From the NCBI RefSeq assembly GCF_003201605.1, contig NZ_QJJR01000004.1, positions 62,001 through 126,000 of the forward strand: 64,000 nucleotides of DNA, written 5' to 3'. The stretch is from Streptohalobacillus salinus. GTDB taxonomy: Bacteria > Bacillota > Bacilli > Bacillales > Amphibacillaceae. This document shows positions 1 through 8,704 of this stretch, piece by piece. The notes under the pieces were generated by a model. That model was not told the origin of the DNA and did no database searches. It worked only from the letters and a program-made list of their open reading frames with translations. Positions within the stretch are counted from its first letter, which is position 1. The number at the start of each line of letters is the position of its first letter. A program made the translations under genes and the position numbers.

Positions 1-1
1 A

Positions 2-763
2 TATGGTGGCGATCGTTTTAAACAAGAGATTATTAATCAGAGTGCTACGTATGTGTCCTTTTATATGCAAGTATTGAAGCGATCATATAATTTATCAGTA
101 GAAGCAGAATTAATGAATTATATTAATGCAGTGATTGAGAAAATTGCCACATTAGACAGAGCGGTTGATCGAGATCACTATGCAAATGAGTTGGCGACAA
201 ACTACCAGTTGTCAGTGGATACAATTCGTGAAGAAATTCAAACGCTCAGACAAAAGATGACACCGGAATCGCAGCGAAAGCCTAATCAACCCCAAAGACA
301 ACGTCGTAAGCAGCAACCATTGTTCCCGGCGTATCATAATGCAGAGCGTAAATTAATTGGTTACATGCTTTATGATGAGGCAATTGCTGAGCGGATTAAA
401 CACCGGTTGGGGGCGTCTTTTAATATTGAATTGCACAAAGTTATTGTGACCCACCTATATGCATTTTATGAAGCAGGAAATGAAGCAAATATTAGTCAAT
501 TTATTGAGCGAATGGAAGACGAGCAAGTAAAACAACTCGTTATTGAATTAGCAATGGCCCCAATTTCACCAGACATATCTAGGCAAGAAATTGAAGACTA
601 TATCTATTTAATAGAATCAGAACAAGGTGATAAAGCAGTGATTAAGCGATTACGAACTGAACTAAAAACAGCAGAGGCGAATAAAGATGTTGATAAAGCT
701 GTTCAAATCGGTATGGAAATCGTTCAAATAAAAAAACAAATGCAGTCGTCACAACGCACGTAA
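2..763 (+). CDS. dnaG: DNA primase, C-terminal part (5' truncated by window edge)
   Basis: The reading frame is open from base 2 and encodes about 253 residues of the C-terminal third of DnaG, the primase that makes RNA primers at the replication fork. The zinc-binding and most of the TOPRIM domains lie outside the window. What remains is the end of the catalytic region, a linker rich in Gln, Arg and Pro (about residues 70-95 of the fragment), and a helical helicase-binding domain. Family assignment rests on this helical C-terminus and on the sigma factor gene 30 bp downstream, the usual dnaG-rpoD macromolecular synthesis operon. A GTG at 53 is an internal codon, not the start. Confidence 0.9.
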   Translation, partial: YGGDRFKQEIINQSATYVSFYMQVLKRSYNLSVEAELMNYINAVIEKIATLDRAVDRDHYANELATNYQLSVDTIREEIQTLRQKMTPESQRKPNQPQRQRRKQQPLFPAYHNAERKLIGYMLYDEAIAERIKHRLGASFNIELHKVIVTHLYAFYEAGNEANISQFIERMEDEQVKQLVIELAMAPISPDISRQEIEDYIYLIESEQGDKAVIKRLRTELKTAEANKDVDKAVQIGMEIVQIKKQMQSSQRT

Positions 764-793
764 CATTGAGGGATTATGGAAGGGGGACTCTTT

Positions 794-1915
794 ATGGCAG
801 ATAAAAAGCCTAAAGATCAAAAAGCAAATGAACCGGAACTAACATTGGACCAAGCTAAAGAAATAATAATGGAAATCGGTAAGAAAACTGGGGTCATTGC
901 CTATGATGACGTAGCAGAACGTTTAGCAATTTTTGAATTAGATTCTGATCAAATTGATGAATTTTATGAGCAGTTAACTGAGCAAGGTGTTGAGGTAATT
1001 GCCGACAAAGAAGAAGACCCCGATGAAAAAGATATAAAAAAAGAAGAAGAATTTGATTTGAATGATTTAAGTGTGCCGTTAGGGATAAAAATTAATGACC
1101 CTGTACGTATGTACTTGAAAGAAATTGGTCGTGTGAACCTTTTATCAGCAAAAGAAGAAGTAAGTCTTGCTGAAAAGATTGAACAAGGCGATGGCGAAGC
1201 GAAGCAGCGTTTAGCCGAGGCTAATTTACGTCTTGTTGTGAGTATTGCGAAACGTTATGTAGGACGTGGCATGCTATTCTTAGATTTAATACAAGAAGGA
1301 AACATGGGATTAATTAAGGCTGTTGAAAAGTTTGACCATCGCAAAGGTTTTAAGTTTAGTACCTATGCAACTTGGTGGATTCGTCAAGCAATTACTCGTG
1401 CCATTGCAGACCAAGCACGTACGATTCGTATTCCAGTTCACATGGTAGAAACGATAAATAAATTAATTCGTGTTCAGCGACAATTACTACAAGATTACGG
1501 CCGGGAACCCACACCAGAAGAAATCGGTAATGAAATGGATTTAACACCTGAAAAAGTGAGAGAAATCTTGAAAATAGCGCAAGAGCCTGTTTCGTTAGAA
1601 ACACCAATTGGTGAAGAGGACGACTCACATTTAGGTGACTTTATCGAAGATCAAGAAGCAACATCACCGTCAGATCATGCTGCTTATGAGCTTCTTAAAG
1701 AACAACTAGAGGACGTACTTGATACATTAACTGACCGCGAAGAAAATGTGCTGCGTCTTCGTTTTGGTCTTGATGATGGACGTACGCGAACGTTAGAAGA
1801 GGTAGGGAAAGTATTTGGTGTTACGCGTGAGCGGATTCGTCAAATTGAAGCAAAGGCATTGCGTAAACTACGTCACCCATCGCGCAGTAAGCGATTGAAA
1901 GACTTTTTAGAATAA
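794..1915 (+). CDS. sigA: RNA polymerase primary sigma factor SigA/RpoD
   Basis: This 373-residue primary sigma factor directs RNA polymerase to housekeeping promoters. It has an acidic region 1.1 at the N-terminus and region 1.2 beginning near [11 protein letters not shown]. Regions 2.3-2.4 follow with [13 protein letters not shown], then region 3, then the region 4.2 helix-turn-helix [17 protein letters not shown] near the C-terminus. The length is close to Bacillus SigA (371). The frame is open from 776, but ATG 794 is chosen because a strong GAAGGGGGA ribosome site precedes it by about 6 bases. It is probably co-transcribed with dnaG. Confidence 0.97.
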   Translation: MADKKPKDQKANEPELTLDQAKEIIMEIGKKTGVIAYDDVAERLAIFELDSDQIDEFYEQLTEQGVEVIADKEEDPDEKDIKKEEEFDLNDLSVPLGIKINDPVRMYLKEIGRVNLLSAKEEVSLAEKIEQGDGEAKQRLAEANLRLVVSIAKRYVGRGMLFLDLIQEGNMGLIKAVEKFDHRKGFKFSTYATWWIRQAITRAIADQARTIRIPVHMVETINKLIRVQRQLLQDYGREPTPEEIGNEMDLTPEKVREILKIAQEPVSLETPIGEEDDSHLGDFIEDQEATSPSDHAAYELLKEQLEDVLDTLTDREENVLRLRFGLDDGRTRTLEEVGKVFGVTRERIRQIEAKALRKLRHPSRSKRLKDFLE

Positions 1916-1929
1916 AAATGATGACTTTA

Positions 1930-1982
1930 AGTCAATCTAGTCTCAGTTGAGCATCAATTGACACTTGATTGACTGTTTTTTT
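1930..1982 (+). terminator. Rho-independent terminator of sigA
   Basis: The arms AGTCAATC (1930-1937) and GATTGACT (1967-1974) are perfectly complementary and a seven-T run follows (1976-1982). The loop is long (29 nt) and contains further self-complementary bases, so the folded form may be branched. Confidence 0.6.
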
Positions 1983-2010
1983 ACATATGAAAAGTAAAGA
2001 GGTGTTGCTG

Positions 2011-2604
2011 GTGGATGAGCAACGTAAGATTACGATTATTAATGAAATCAGATATTGGAAAGATAATCACTTATTACCGGAACATTATTGCGATTTTTTA
2101 ATGGCACTTTATACGGAGGGTGAACAGGATAAGGCGGATGCACTCTCAAAATCAGAAGGTACAGATGCGCTCCTGGCTAAAAAAAGAAACATAAAGGTAG
2201 AAAAGCGGGCGAAAGAAAAAATGTTCCTACCACATTTGTATGCATTAGTTATGGTCAGTTTAATCCCGATTATTTTAGTCGCGCGGTTTCTGATTCCATT
2301 CTCGCCGCGTTTAGACTTAGGTATTGCCATTACTGCATTTTTATTAGCAAGTTTATTCTATTATATTAGTGTCAAGATTCCCATACTCTCAGCAAACTAC
2401 ACCTTAACGGTCTATATGATGAGTATTTTGATGATTAGTTTAGTCGTCTTAGATGTTTATAATCAAGGTGTAGTGTCACTTGTTATCATAATTATTCCGC
2501 AATTTATCCTATGGATTTATCTCATTGTTAAGAAGAAAGACAAATGGTTAATGGCACTAACAGTCTTAATTATCTTAACGGCAAGCATAGGCTTATTATT
2601 ATAG
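2011..2604 (+). CDS. Polytopic membrane protein of unknown function
   Basis: I do not recognise a named family. The protein has 197 residues. An N-terminal soluble part of about 65 residues holds a helical motif (EIRYWKDNHLLPEHYCDFL) that I associate with uncharacterised Bacillaceae membrane proteins. About five hydrophobic segments follow (roughly 72-92, 99-116, 124-146, 151-168 and 175-195). GTG 2011 is chosen because AAAGAGGTG lies upstream; the frame itself is open from 1969. It occupies the sigA-trmK junction where Bacillus carries the cytochrome c550 gene cccA, but it has no CxxCH haem motif. Function cannot be assigned. Confidence 0.7.
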   Translation: MDEQRKITIINEIRYWKDNHLLPEHYCDFLMALYTEGEQDKADALSKSEGTDALLAKKRNIKVEKRAKEKMFLPHLYALVMVSLIPIILVARFLIPFSPRLDLGIAITAFLLASLFYYISVKIPILSANYTLTVYMMSILMISLVVLDVYNQGVVSLVIIIIPQFILWIYLIVKKKDKWLMALTVLIILTASIGLLL

Positions 2605-2621
2605 TGAAATGAGGAAGTTGA

Positions 2622-3341
2622 ATGGAAGCAGTAAAATTATCACATCGATTAAAGACAGCAGCAAATTATATTCAATCAGGTGCTTTTTTTGCCGACATTG
2701 GCAGTGATCATGCTTATCTGCCTATCTATGTTTGTCAAATTGATCAAACGGCCCGCGCTATTGCGGGAGAATTAAATGAAGGTCCAAAACAAGCGGCTCA
2801 AAGTCATGTCAGCGGCTATCAACTGACAGACCGAATCGATGTAAGAAAAGGCGATGGTCTTTCAGTCATTCGTGAAGAAGCAATCGATACAGTTGTAATT
2901 TGTGGTATGGGTGGTGGCTTGATCCGTTCTATTTTAGAAAACGGTGAAGGGAAACTATCATCTGTTAAGCGTCTAGTGCTTCAACCAAATATGGATAGTC
3001 ATTATTTAAGAGCTTGGTTAGACGATCAGTATTTTCATATAACTGCTGAAGAAATTCTTGAAGAAGACGGCCATATCTACGAGGTTATTATTGCTGATAA
3101 AAAAACGACACATCAACAAATGACTGATAAACAGTGTTACTTTGGACCGCTTTTAATGCAAGAAAAGAATAGTGCTTTTCTTGCAAAATGGCGACGCGAA
3201 CAAGAAAATATTAGCCGTATTATAGAAGGGTTAAAGAAAGGAAAACAAATCGATCAAACGAAAATGGATCAATTTAACCAAGCACTACAATGGACGAAAG
3301 AGGTGTTAACTAATGAAGACAACAGCTCAAACGATTATTGA
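2622..3341 (+). CDS. trmK: tRNA (adenine-N1)-methyltransferase TrmK
   Basis: A 239-residue class I SAM-dependent methyltransferase of the TrmK/YqfN family, which methylates N1 of A22 in tRNA. The SAM-binding loop DIGSDHAYLP lies near residues 25-34 and the CGMGGGLI motif near 90-97. A helical C-terminal part (about 165-239) matches the coiled-coil extension of the family. The ribosome site GAGGAAG lies 7 bases before ATG 2622. The last 29 bases overlap the next gene, so the pair is probably translationally coupled as in Bacillus. Confidence 0.92.
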   Translation: MEAVKLSHRLKTAANYIQSGAFFADIGSDHAYLPIYVCQIDQTARAIAGELNEGPKQAAQSHVSGYQLTDRIDVRKGDGLSVIREEAIDTVVICGMGGGLIRSILENGEGKLSSVKRLVLQPNMDSHYLRAWLDDQYFHITAEEILEEDGHIYEVIIADKKTTHQQMTDKQCYFGPLLMQEKNSAFLAKWRREQENISRIIEGLKKGKQIDQTKMDQFNQALQWTKEVLTNEDNSSNDY

Positions 3342-4428
3342 TTTATTTGAAAACTGGGTACCGCAATCATTGAGTTACAGCTGGGATAATGTAGGGCTTC
3401 AAGTAGGGGATGTTGACCAAACGGTAACGGGTGTATTGACGACACTCGATGTCACAGAAGCTATCGTTGACGAAGCGATTAATCTTAATGCTAACTTTAT
3501 TTTTGCGCACCATCCGTTGTTGTTTAAATCGCTTAAGCAAGTAGATTTAAAGACACCGATAGGGAGAATTCTGCAAAAAGCTTTAACGCATAACATCGTT
3601 ATATATGCCGCTCACACTAATTTAGACCTTGTTAATGGTGGAATAAATGATATGCTTGCAGATCAATTAACATTGATTCATCGAGAAATCTTTATCAAAG
3701 AAGGCAGTCAAAGACTGTATAAACTGCAAGTGTTTGTACCTGAAGATGCTGTGAATGCTGTCGATGATGCGCTTGTTCGCAGTGGGATCGGTCATATTGG
3801 TGATTATGAAGCGTGTGTTTATCAAACAACAGGTACTGGGATGTTTCGTCCGACTGATGCTGCAAATCCGTATATTGGAACAAGTAGCCGTAGAGAGCGG
3901 GTCAAAGAAATGAAGCTAGAGTATTTGCTTCAGGCGAGTCAAATTGAAAACGCATTGACCGCATTAAAAGGATCACACCCCTACGAAGAACCCGTTTATG
4001 ATCTCATCAAACTAGAAAATAAAGGGGAAATGTATGGACTGGGTCGAATAGGGACCTTAAGTCAACCTCACACCTTAGAAAGTCTGGCTAACTTTGTCAA
4101 AGACGTCTTTCAATTACAAGGGTTAAGAGTAACCGGTAATTTAGATCAACCAATCAATCGTATTGCTATCGTTGGTGGAAGTGGGGATGATTTCATTGAT
4201 CAGGCATATCAGCAAGGTGTTGATGCTTATATATCTGGTGATATCGGTTTTCATCAAGCCCAAATCGCTGAGGAATTAGGTTTAGCGGTGATTGATGCCG
4301 GCCACTACATTGAATCAGTCATGATTGAGAAGATGCAGTCTTTCTTTGATCATGCATGTAAAGAGGCGCAACTATCTATCCCGATTTATGGCACAAATCA
4401 TTCTACAGATCCATTTAGGTATGTGTAA
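3313..4428 (+). CDS. Nif3-like dinuclear metal centre protein (YqfO family)
   Basis: A 371-residue protein of the Nif3/DUF34 family. Metal-ligand motifs are visible: AHHPLLF near residues 64-70, AAHTNLD near 96-102 and DAGHY near 335-339. Between the two Nif3 halves (about 130-230) sits the inserted PII/CutA-like domain typical of the long YqfO form. The biochemical role of the family is unsettled; GTP cyclohydrolase I type 2 names are often attached without proof. It overlaps trmK by 29 bp, an arrangement widely conserved in Firmicutes. Confidence 0.9.
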   Translation: MKTTAQTIIDLFENWVPQSLSYSWDNVGLQVGDVDQTVTGVLTTLDVTEAIVDEAINLNANFIFAHHPLLFKSLKQVDLKTPIGRILQKALTHNIVIYAAHTNLDLVNGGINDMLADQLTLIHREIFIKEGSQRLYKLQVFVPEDAVNAVDDALVRSGIGHIGDYEACVYQTTGTGMFRPTDAANPYIGTSSRRERVKEMKLEYLLQASQIENALTALKGSHPYEEPVYDLIKLENKGEMYGLGRIGTLSQPHTLESLANFVKDVFQLQGLRVTGNLDQPINRIAIVGGSGDDFIDQAYQQGVDAYISGDIGFHQAQIAEELGLAVIDAGHYIESVMIEKMQSFFDHACKEAQLSIPIYGTNHSTDPFRYV

Positions 4429-4503
4429 GGTGATAAATGCAGTGCAATTTGTTGTAAAGTCCGGTATAATAGGCAAGATAATGAAAGAATAAGGGAGTTT
4501 AAC

Positions 4504-5814
4504 ATGGAAAAACATAATTTTAAAGAATATAAACTAGACGATTGGGTTCATCAAGTGATTGATAAGTTGCATTTTGATCATCCAACGCCAATTCAAGAAA
4601 AAGTCATTCCAGCAGTGCTAAGACACGAAAGTGTCATTGGACAATCGCATACAGGGTCAGGTAAGACACATGCCTTTCTTTTACCGTTGTTCAATCAACT
4701 TGAAATGGATAAAGAGGAAGTGCAATTTGTCATCACGTCTCCAACCAGAGAATTAGCGACTCAAATCTTTGATGAAGTGAAAAAGATTATTGATTACGCT
4801 CAATTAGAAGATAATGTGTCTGCAAAATTGTTTATTGGTGGGACGGATAAGAAACGTTCGTTAGGAAAATTAAAAACACAACCACAAATTATTGTTGCTA
4901 CACCAGGTCGATTACTCGATTTAATCGAAGATGATGCGATTAATATGTACACAGCTAAATCATTTGTTATTGATGAAGCTGACTTAATGCTCGATTTAGG
5001 TTTAATTACCGAGATCGATAAAATGTTAGTACGGGCAAAGGAATCGATTCAATTATTGGTATTCTCCGCAACCATTCCTGAACGACTACAGCCGTTCTTG
5101 AAAAAGTACATGGCGAATCCAACTAATTTCCATATACAAGATCATTTTGCGCCTGAGACGATTGAGCACCGTTTAGTGCCATTAAGACACCGTCAAATTG
5201 AAGATGTTGTGTACCAAATTGCTCAAGCAATTAATCCATATTTGGCGATCATTTTTGTTAACAGTAAAGAGGCGGCAAACGCATTAGCAAAGGCCTTAGA
5301 GAAACGTCAAATCAAGGCAGGATTGATACACGGTGGGTTGCAAGCGCGTGAACGAAAACGTGTGCTTAAAGATATTCAAGCATTAAAATATCAATACATT
5401 GTAGCCACTGACTTAGCGGCGCGCGGTATTGATATTAAAGGTGTGAGTCACGTTATTAATGCGCAAATGCCAAAAGAAGAAGAATTTTATATTCACCGTA
5501 TTGGCCGTACTGCACGTGCAGGTATGGAAGGAACGGCAATCAATTTATACCATGAAGAAGACTTAGCGCTCTTGAATAAATTAACGTCACGCAAAATTGA
5601 ATTCACCACGTATGATATCGTAAAGGGTGAATGGAAAGAAATTAAAGCGTGGAATGAACGAAACCTTCGTAAAAAATCTGGTCATGATGTAGACCAAGAG
5701 GCATGGCGTCGCGTTCGTAAACCAGATAAAGTAAAACCGGGTTACAAAAAGAAAATGAAATGGCAACATGAGAAGATCAAAAAGCAAATGAAACGGCAAA
5801 ACAAGAAAAAATAA
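4504..5814 (+). CDS. cshB: DEAD-box ATP-dependent RNA helicase CshB
   Basis: A 436-residue DEAD-box helicase. Motifs run in order: Q motif (HPTPIQEKVIP), motif I HTGSGKT, PTRELA, motif II DEAD (VIDEADLMLD), SAT, and motif VI HRIGRTARAG. The C-terminal 60 residues are very basic, as in CshB, the cold-shock helicase that works with cold-shock proteins on mRNA and pre-ribosomes. AAGGGAG lies about 8 bases before ATG 4504. The position between yqfO and nfo matches Bacillus yqfR/cshB. Confidence 0.93.
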   Translation: MEKHNFKEYKLDDWVHQVIDKLHFDHPTPIQEKVIPAVLRHESVIGQSHTGSGKTHAFLLPLFNQLEMDKEEVQFVITSPTRELATQIFDEVKKIIDYAQLEDNVSAKLFIGGTDKKRSLGKLKTQPQIIVATPGRLLDLIEDDAINMYTAKSFVIDEADLMLDLGLITEIDKMLVRAKESIQLLVFSATIPERLQPFLKKYMANPTNFHIQDHFAPETIEHRLVPLRHRQIEDVVYQIAQAINPYLAIIFVNSKEAANALAKALEKRQIKAGLIHGGLQARERKRVLKDIQALKYQYIVATDLAARGIDIKGVSHVINAQMPKEEEFYIHRIGRTARAGMEGTAINLYHEEDLALLNKLTSRKIEFTTYDIVKGEWKEIKAWNERNLRKKSGHDVDQEAWRRVRKPDKVKPGYKKKMKWQHEKIKKQMKRQNKKK

Positions 5815-5829
5815 AGGTAGGTTATCGCA

Positions 5830-6720
5830 ATGAAGTTAGGTTCACACGTATCAATGAGCGGAAAAAAGATGCTGTTAGGCTCGAGTGAAGAAGCGGCAAG
5901 TTATCAATCGACAGCAATGATGATTTATACAGGTGCACCACAGAATACGCGTCGTAAAGCAATTGATGCGTTAAATATTGAGGCTGGCATTGCTCATATG
6001 AAAGCACATGGTATTGAAGATTTGGTGGTTCACGCCCCTTATATCATTAATTTAGGTAATACAACAAAACCTGAAACATTCCAACTAGGTGTGGATTTTA
6101 TGCAAAGTGAGATTGAGCGTACCGCAGCGCTAGGAGCAAAACAAATTGTTTTACATCCTGGTGCACATGTGGGTGCAGGTAGCGAGAAGGGCATTGCACG
6201 CATTATTGAGGGCCTTAATTTGGTATTATCAAAGCACCATGATGTTCAAATTGCATTAGAGACGATGGCTGGTAAAGGAACTGAAATAGGCCGTAGCTTC
6301 GAAGAATTGGCAGAAATCATTAATGGTGTTACGGATAATGAACGCTTAAGTGTTTGTTTTGATACGTGTCACGTACATGACGCAGGTTATGATATTGTCA
6401 ATGATTTTGAGGGTGTGTTAAACACATTTGATAAAATTGTCGGTATTGATCGTATAAAAGTTGTTCACGTAAATGACAGCAAAAATCCGGTAGGCGCTCA
6501 TAAAGATCGTCATGAAAACATTGGATTTGGTCACATTGGCTTTGATGCATTATCAGAAATTGTACATCATGATGCGTTTAAAGCGATTCCTAAAATTTTA
6601 GAAACACCTTATGTTGGTGTCGAGAAAAAAGATAAAAAACCACCGTATCAATTTGAAATTGCAATGCTTAAAAATCAAAAATTTGATGAAAATTTAAAAA
6701 ATAAGATCATGAATCAGTAA
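5830..6720 (+). CDS. nfo: Endonuclease IV (apurinic/apyrimidinic endonuclease)
   Basis: A 296-residue AP endonuclease of the Nfo TIM-barrel family, which cleaves DNA 5' to abasic sites in base-excision repair. The trinuclear zinc ligands fall in recognisable motifs: [46 protein letters not shown] and the final ILETPY. The start at 5830 has GTAGGTT upstream and lies 15 bp after cshB, suggesting co-transcription. A strong terminator follows. Confidence 0.96.
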   Translation: MKLGSHVSMSGKKMLLGSSEEAASYQSTAMMIYTGAPQNTRRKAIDALNIEAGIAHMKAHGIEDLVVHAPYIINLGNTTKPETFQLGVDFMQSEIERTAALGAKQIVLHPGAHVGAGSEKGIARIIEGLNLVLSKHHDVQIALETMAGKGTEIGRSFEELAEIINGVTDNERLSVCFDTCHVHDAGYDIVNDFEGVLNTFDKIVGIDRIKVVHVNDSKNPVGAHKDRHENIGFGHIGFDALSEIVHHDAFKAIPKILETPYVGVEKKDKKPPYQFEIAMLKNQKFDENLKNKIMNQ

Positions 6721-6723
6721 TGT

Positions 6724-6771
6724 AAGGGCTTTAAATCACAGGTATTAATAGTGGTTTAAAGCCCTTTTTTT
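6724..6771 (+). terminator. Rho-independent terminator of cshB-nfo
   Basis: A 12-bp stem, AAGGGCTTTAAA (6724-6735) with TTTAAAGCCCTT (6755-6766), runs into a T tract. It directly follows the nfo stop codon. Confidence 0.9.
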
Positions 6772-6971
6772 GATAAAAATCAACGAAGCCGTCAGATGAT
6801 ACACATGGATATATTTAGGGTTGTATAGTTATTTTATGTAATTTTAATATAATTTAAGTTATTTATAACCATAATATAGGATGGATAATACGTTTAACTT
6901 GATATTTAGGATTGTTTGGTGTAGCATATCGCTTTGTAATGCTCAATGGCTTACGGAAAGGAAGAAAAAGG

Positions 6972-7664
6972 ATGAAACAGAATCTTTTTATTCTAGCAAG
7001 CGCAATTATTTTAGTCTTAACGTTATTTTCTACGCAATTAACGAAACAACAGAAATTTGTCGCATACGCAGAAGCAAAACCGATGGTCGCAACTGATAAA
7101 GCAGGAAAAGAAGATCATTTTAATTTAGTCGATCAAGAAAAGTCAGCAAATGATGTGACGGTGGTTAACTGGAAGATGGTCGAAGAAACGGCAACTAAAA
7201 TGGTAGCAGATAGTGATCAACGATTCAAAAAGAGCTGGGCAGTTTATATGATTAATGAAGCGGATGCTAAAGGCATTAACCCATACATTGTGTATGAGCT
7301 TTTAAAAGTAGAAACAGGTCATACCTTCTCGCCAGATTTAGTAGGACCAAAAACGATTTATGGTCATGCTTATGGCATGTCTCAATTTATGGAGAATACT
7401 GCACCATGGATAGCAGAGATGGCGGGTCTTCCTTATGAGAAGGAAATGTTATTTGATCCTTACTATGCTATTAAATTATCTGTGACCTATCTTGATCACT
7501 TGTATGGTGAATTTGGCAATTGGGATGAAGCTTTAACTGCATACCATCGAGGTATTGCTGGTATGAAGAATTATAAGACGAAAAACGGTACAGCTAGAAG
7601 TGAATATGCGCGTGTCATTCAAACAAAAGCAAATACACACGATGCAGTTGCAATCGCAAACTAA
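6972..7664 (+). CDS. Secreted or membrane-anchored lytic transglycosylase-like (SLT) protein
   Basis: A 230-residue exported protein with an N-terminal hydrophobic segment (about 5-22). The SLT/lysozyme-like fold starts near residue 85: the candidate catalytic Glu is in LLKVETG, followed by the AYGMSQFM segment and the LTAYHRG motif typical of goose-lysozyme-type transglycosylases. It probably cuts peptidoglycan glycan strands. ATG 6972 is chosen because GGAAGAAAAAGG lies just before it and the signal sequence starts here; the frame is open from 6912. It is monocistronic, with terminators on both sides. The cellular role is not determined. Confidence 0.8.
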   Translation: MKQNLFILASAIILVLTLFSTQLTKQQKFVAYAEAKPMVATDKAGKEDHFNLVDQEKSANDVTVVNWKMVEETATKMVADSDQRFKKSWAVYMINEADAKGINPYIVYELLKVETGHTFSPDLVGPKTIYGHAYGMSQFMENTAPWIAEMAGLPYEKEMLFDPYYAIKLSVTYLDHLYGEFGNWDEALTAYHRGIAGMKNYKTKNGTARSEYARVIQTKANTHDAVAIAN

Positions 7665-7667
7665 AAT

Positions 7668-7713
7668 AGAGCTGAAGGGAAAGCGTTGAATCCCTTCAGC
7701 TCTTTCTTTTTTT
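7668..7713 (+). terminator. Rho-independent terminator
   Basis: The stem AGAGCTGAAGGGA (7668-7680) pairs with TCCCTTCAGCTCT (7691-7703) and a T-rich tract follows. Confidence 0.9.
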
Positions 7714-7882
7714 GTGATAAATAGGGAGGGTTTAATCGTTCAGGCGCTTTGTAATAAACCGAATCTATGCTTGTTAATGTAAATATTAGTTGAAAGATTC
7801 AAACACAATCGCCATAATAGAGAATAGGATGAGATATTGAATTTAAATACTTTAAGATTTTGGTGAAGTGGGGGTAGCTATA

Positions 7883-8518
7883 ATGGAATGGTTCGAGTTA
7901 GAATGGTTTAGTTTCGTCGTGGTAGGTCTAGGAACAATGTTTTTACTCGGGGAGTTTCTTGTTCGAGCGAAAGGTATTTTCTTCTTGCTAGGGTTAGGAC
8001 TCATTACGACATATTTTCTGCAGTACTTAGATCCATCGATGTTTGTCATAATGGGAATTGTCTACGTTGGTGGTATCATATTAATATTTGTTGATGGTGA
8101 ATACCTTAATGATGGGACATTAGCTGCAATTGGTGGCGTTTTGATGATTGTATCAGTTGGGATGAGTTCTCCAAACTTCACCGTCGGCACTTATGCAGTA
8201 CTTGGGCTATTATTAGGTGCTGTTGCAAGCTTAGTTTGGTTGAAAATATTACCGAAGCGACAATTATGGGATAAAATAGCCTTAAACGACCGAATGACCG
8301 ATGATCGTGGATACAGTTCAATTAATCCAACCTTTAAGGCGCTGATAGGTAAACGTGGTATCGCGGCTACAGATCTAAGGCCGGTTGGTCGAATCGAAAT
8401 TGATGAAAATGAATTTAGTGCCATTACAAATGGCCACTACATTGAAAAAGGGACACCGATAGTTATTAAACAAGTCGATGGAACGCGTATTCTTGTTGAT
8501 GAAATAACAGAAGAATAA
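7883..8518 (+). CDS. NfeD-family membrane protein
   Basis: A 211-residue NfeD-like protein. The N-terminal 130 residues hold about four hydrophobic segments with Gly-rich helices. The C-terminal domain (about 145-211) is the NfeD OB-fold, with IGKRGIAATDLRPVGRIEI and ending in a VDG..ILVDE strand. NfeD proteins partner flotillin-like or stomatin proteins in membrane quality control, but no flotillin gene lies next to it, which differs from the common nfeD-floA pair. ATG 7883 has GTGGGGG upstream, so the upstream in-frame GTG at 7868 is not used as the start. Confidence 0.85.
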   Translation: MEWFELEWFSFVVVGLGTMFLLGEFLVRAKGIFFLLGLGLITTYFLQYLDPSMFVIMGIVYVGGIILIFVDGEYLNDGTLAAIGGVLMIVSVGMSSPNFTVGTYAVLGLLLGAVASLVWLKILPKRQLWDKIALNDRMTDDRGYSSINPTFKALIGKRGIAATDLRPVGRIEIDENEFSAITNGHYIEKGTPIVIKQVDGTRILVDEITEE

Positions 8519-8521
8519 GAT

Positions 8522-8566
8522 AAAAAAACAATGTCAATTTCAATAATTCGATGACATTGTTTTTTT
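8522..8566 (+). terminator. Rho-independent terminator of the nfeD-like gene
   Basis: AAAAAACAATGTCA pairs with TGACATTGTTTTTT and the right arm runs through seven Ts. It could act in both directions. Confidence 0.85.
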
Positions 8567-8704
8567 GCGGAAAAATTACTTTGTAAATTTAGTGTAAAGT
8601 TTTTAACGAAACCATTTACATTTCATTCACAAACCATTAATAATAGGGAAGGATTGTTGTATGATTAACAAATCAATCGTAATATTAAAAAGAGAAGGGA
8701 TTGA

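Noticed and set aside
1392-1628. Minus-strand frame within sigA
   Set aside because: It is a shadow of a highly conserved gene with no start signal.
6881-7096. 71-codon frame upstream of and overlapping the transglycosylase gene
   Set aside because: No ribosome site, no recognisable sequence, and it runs out of frame into a well-supported secreted protein gene.
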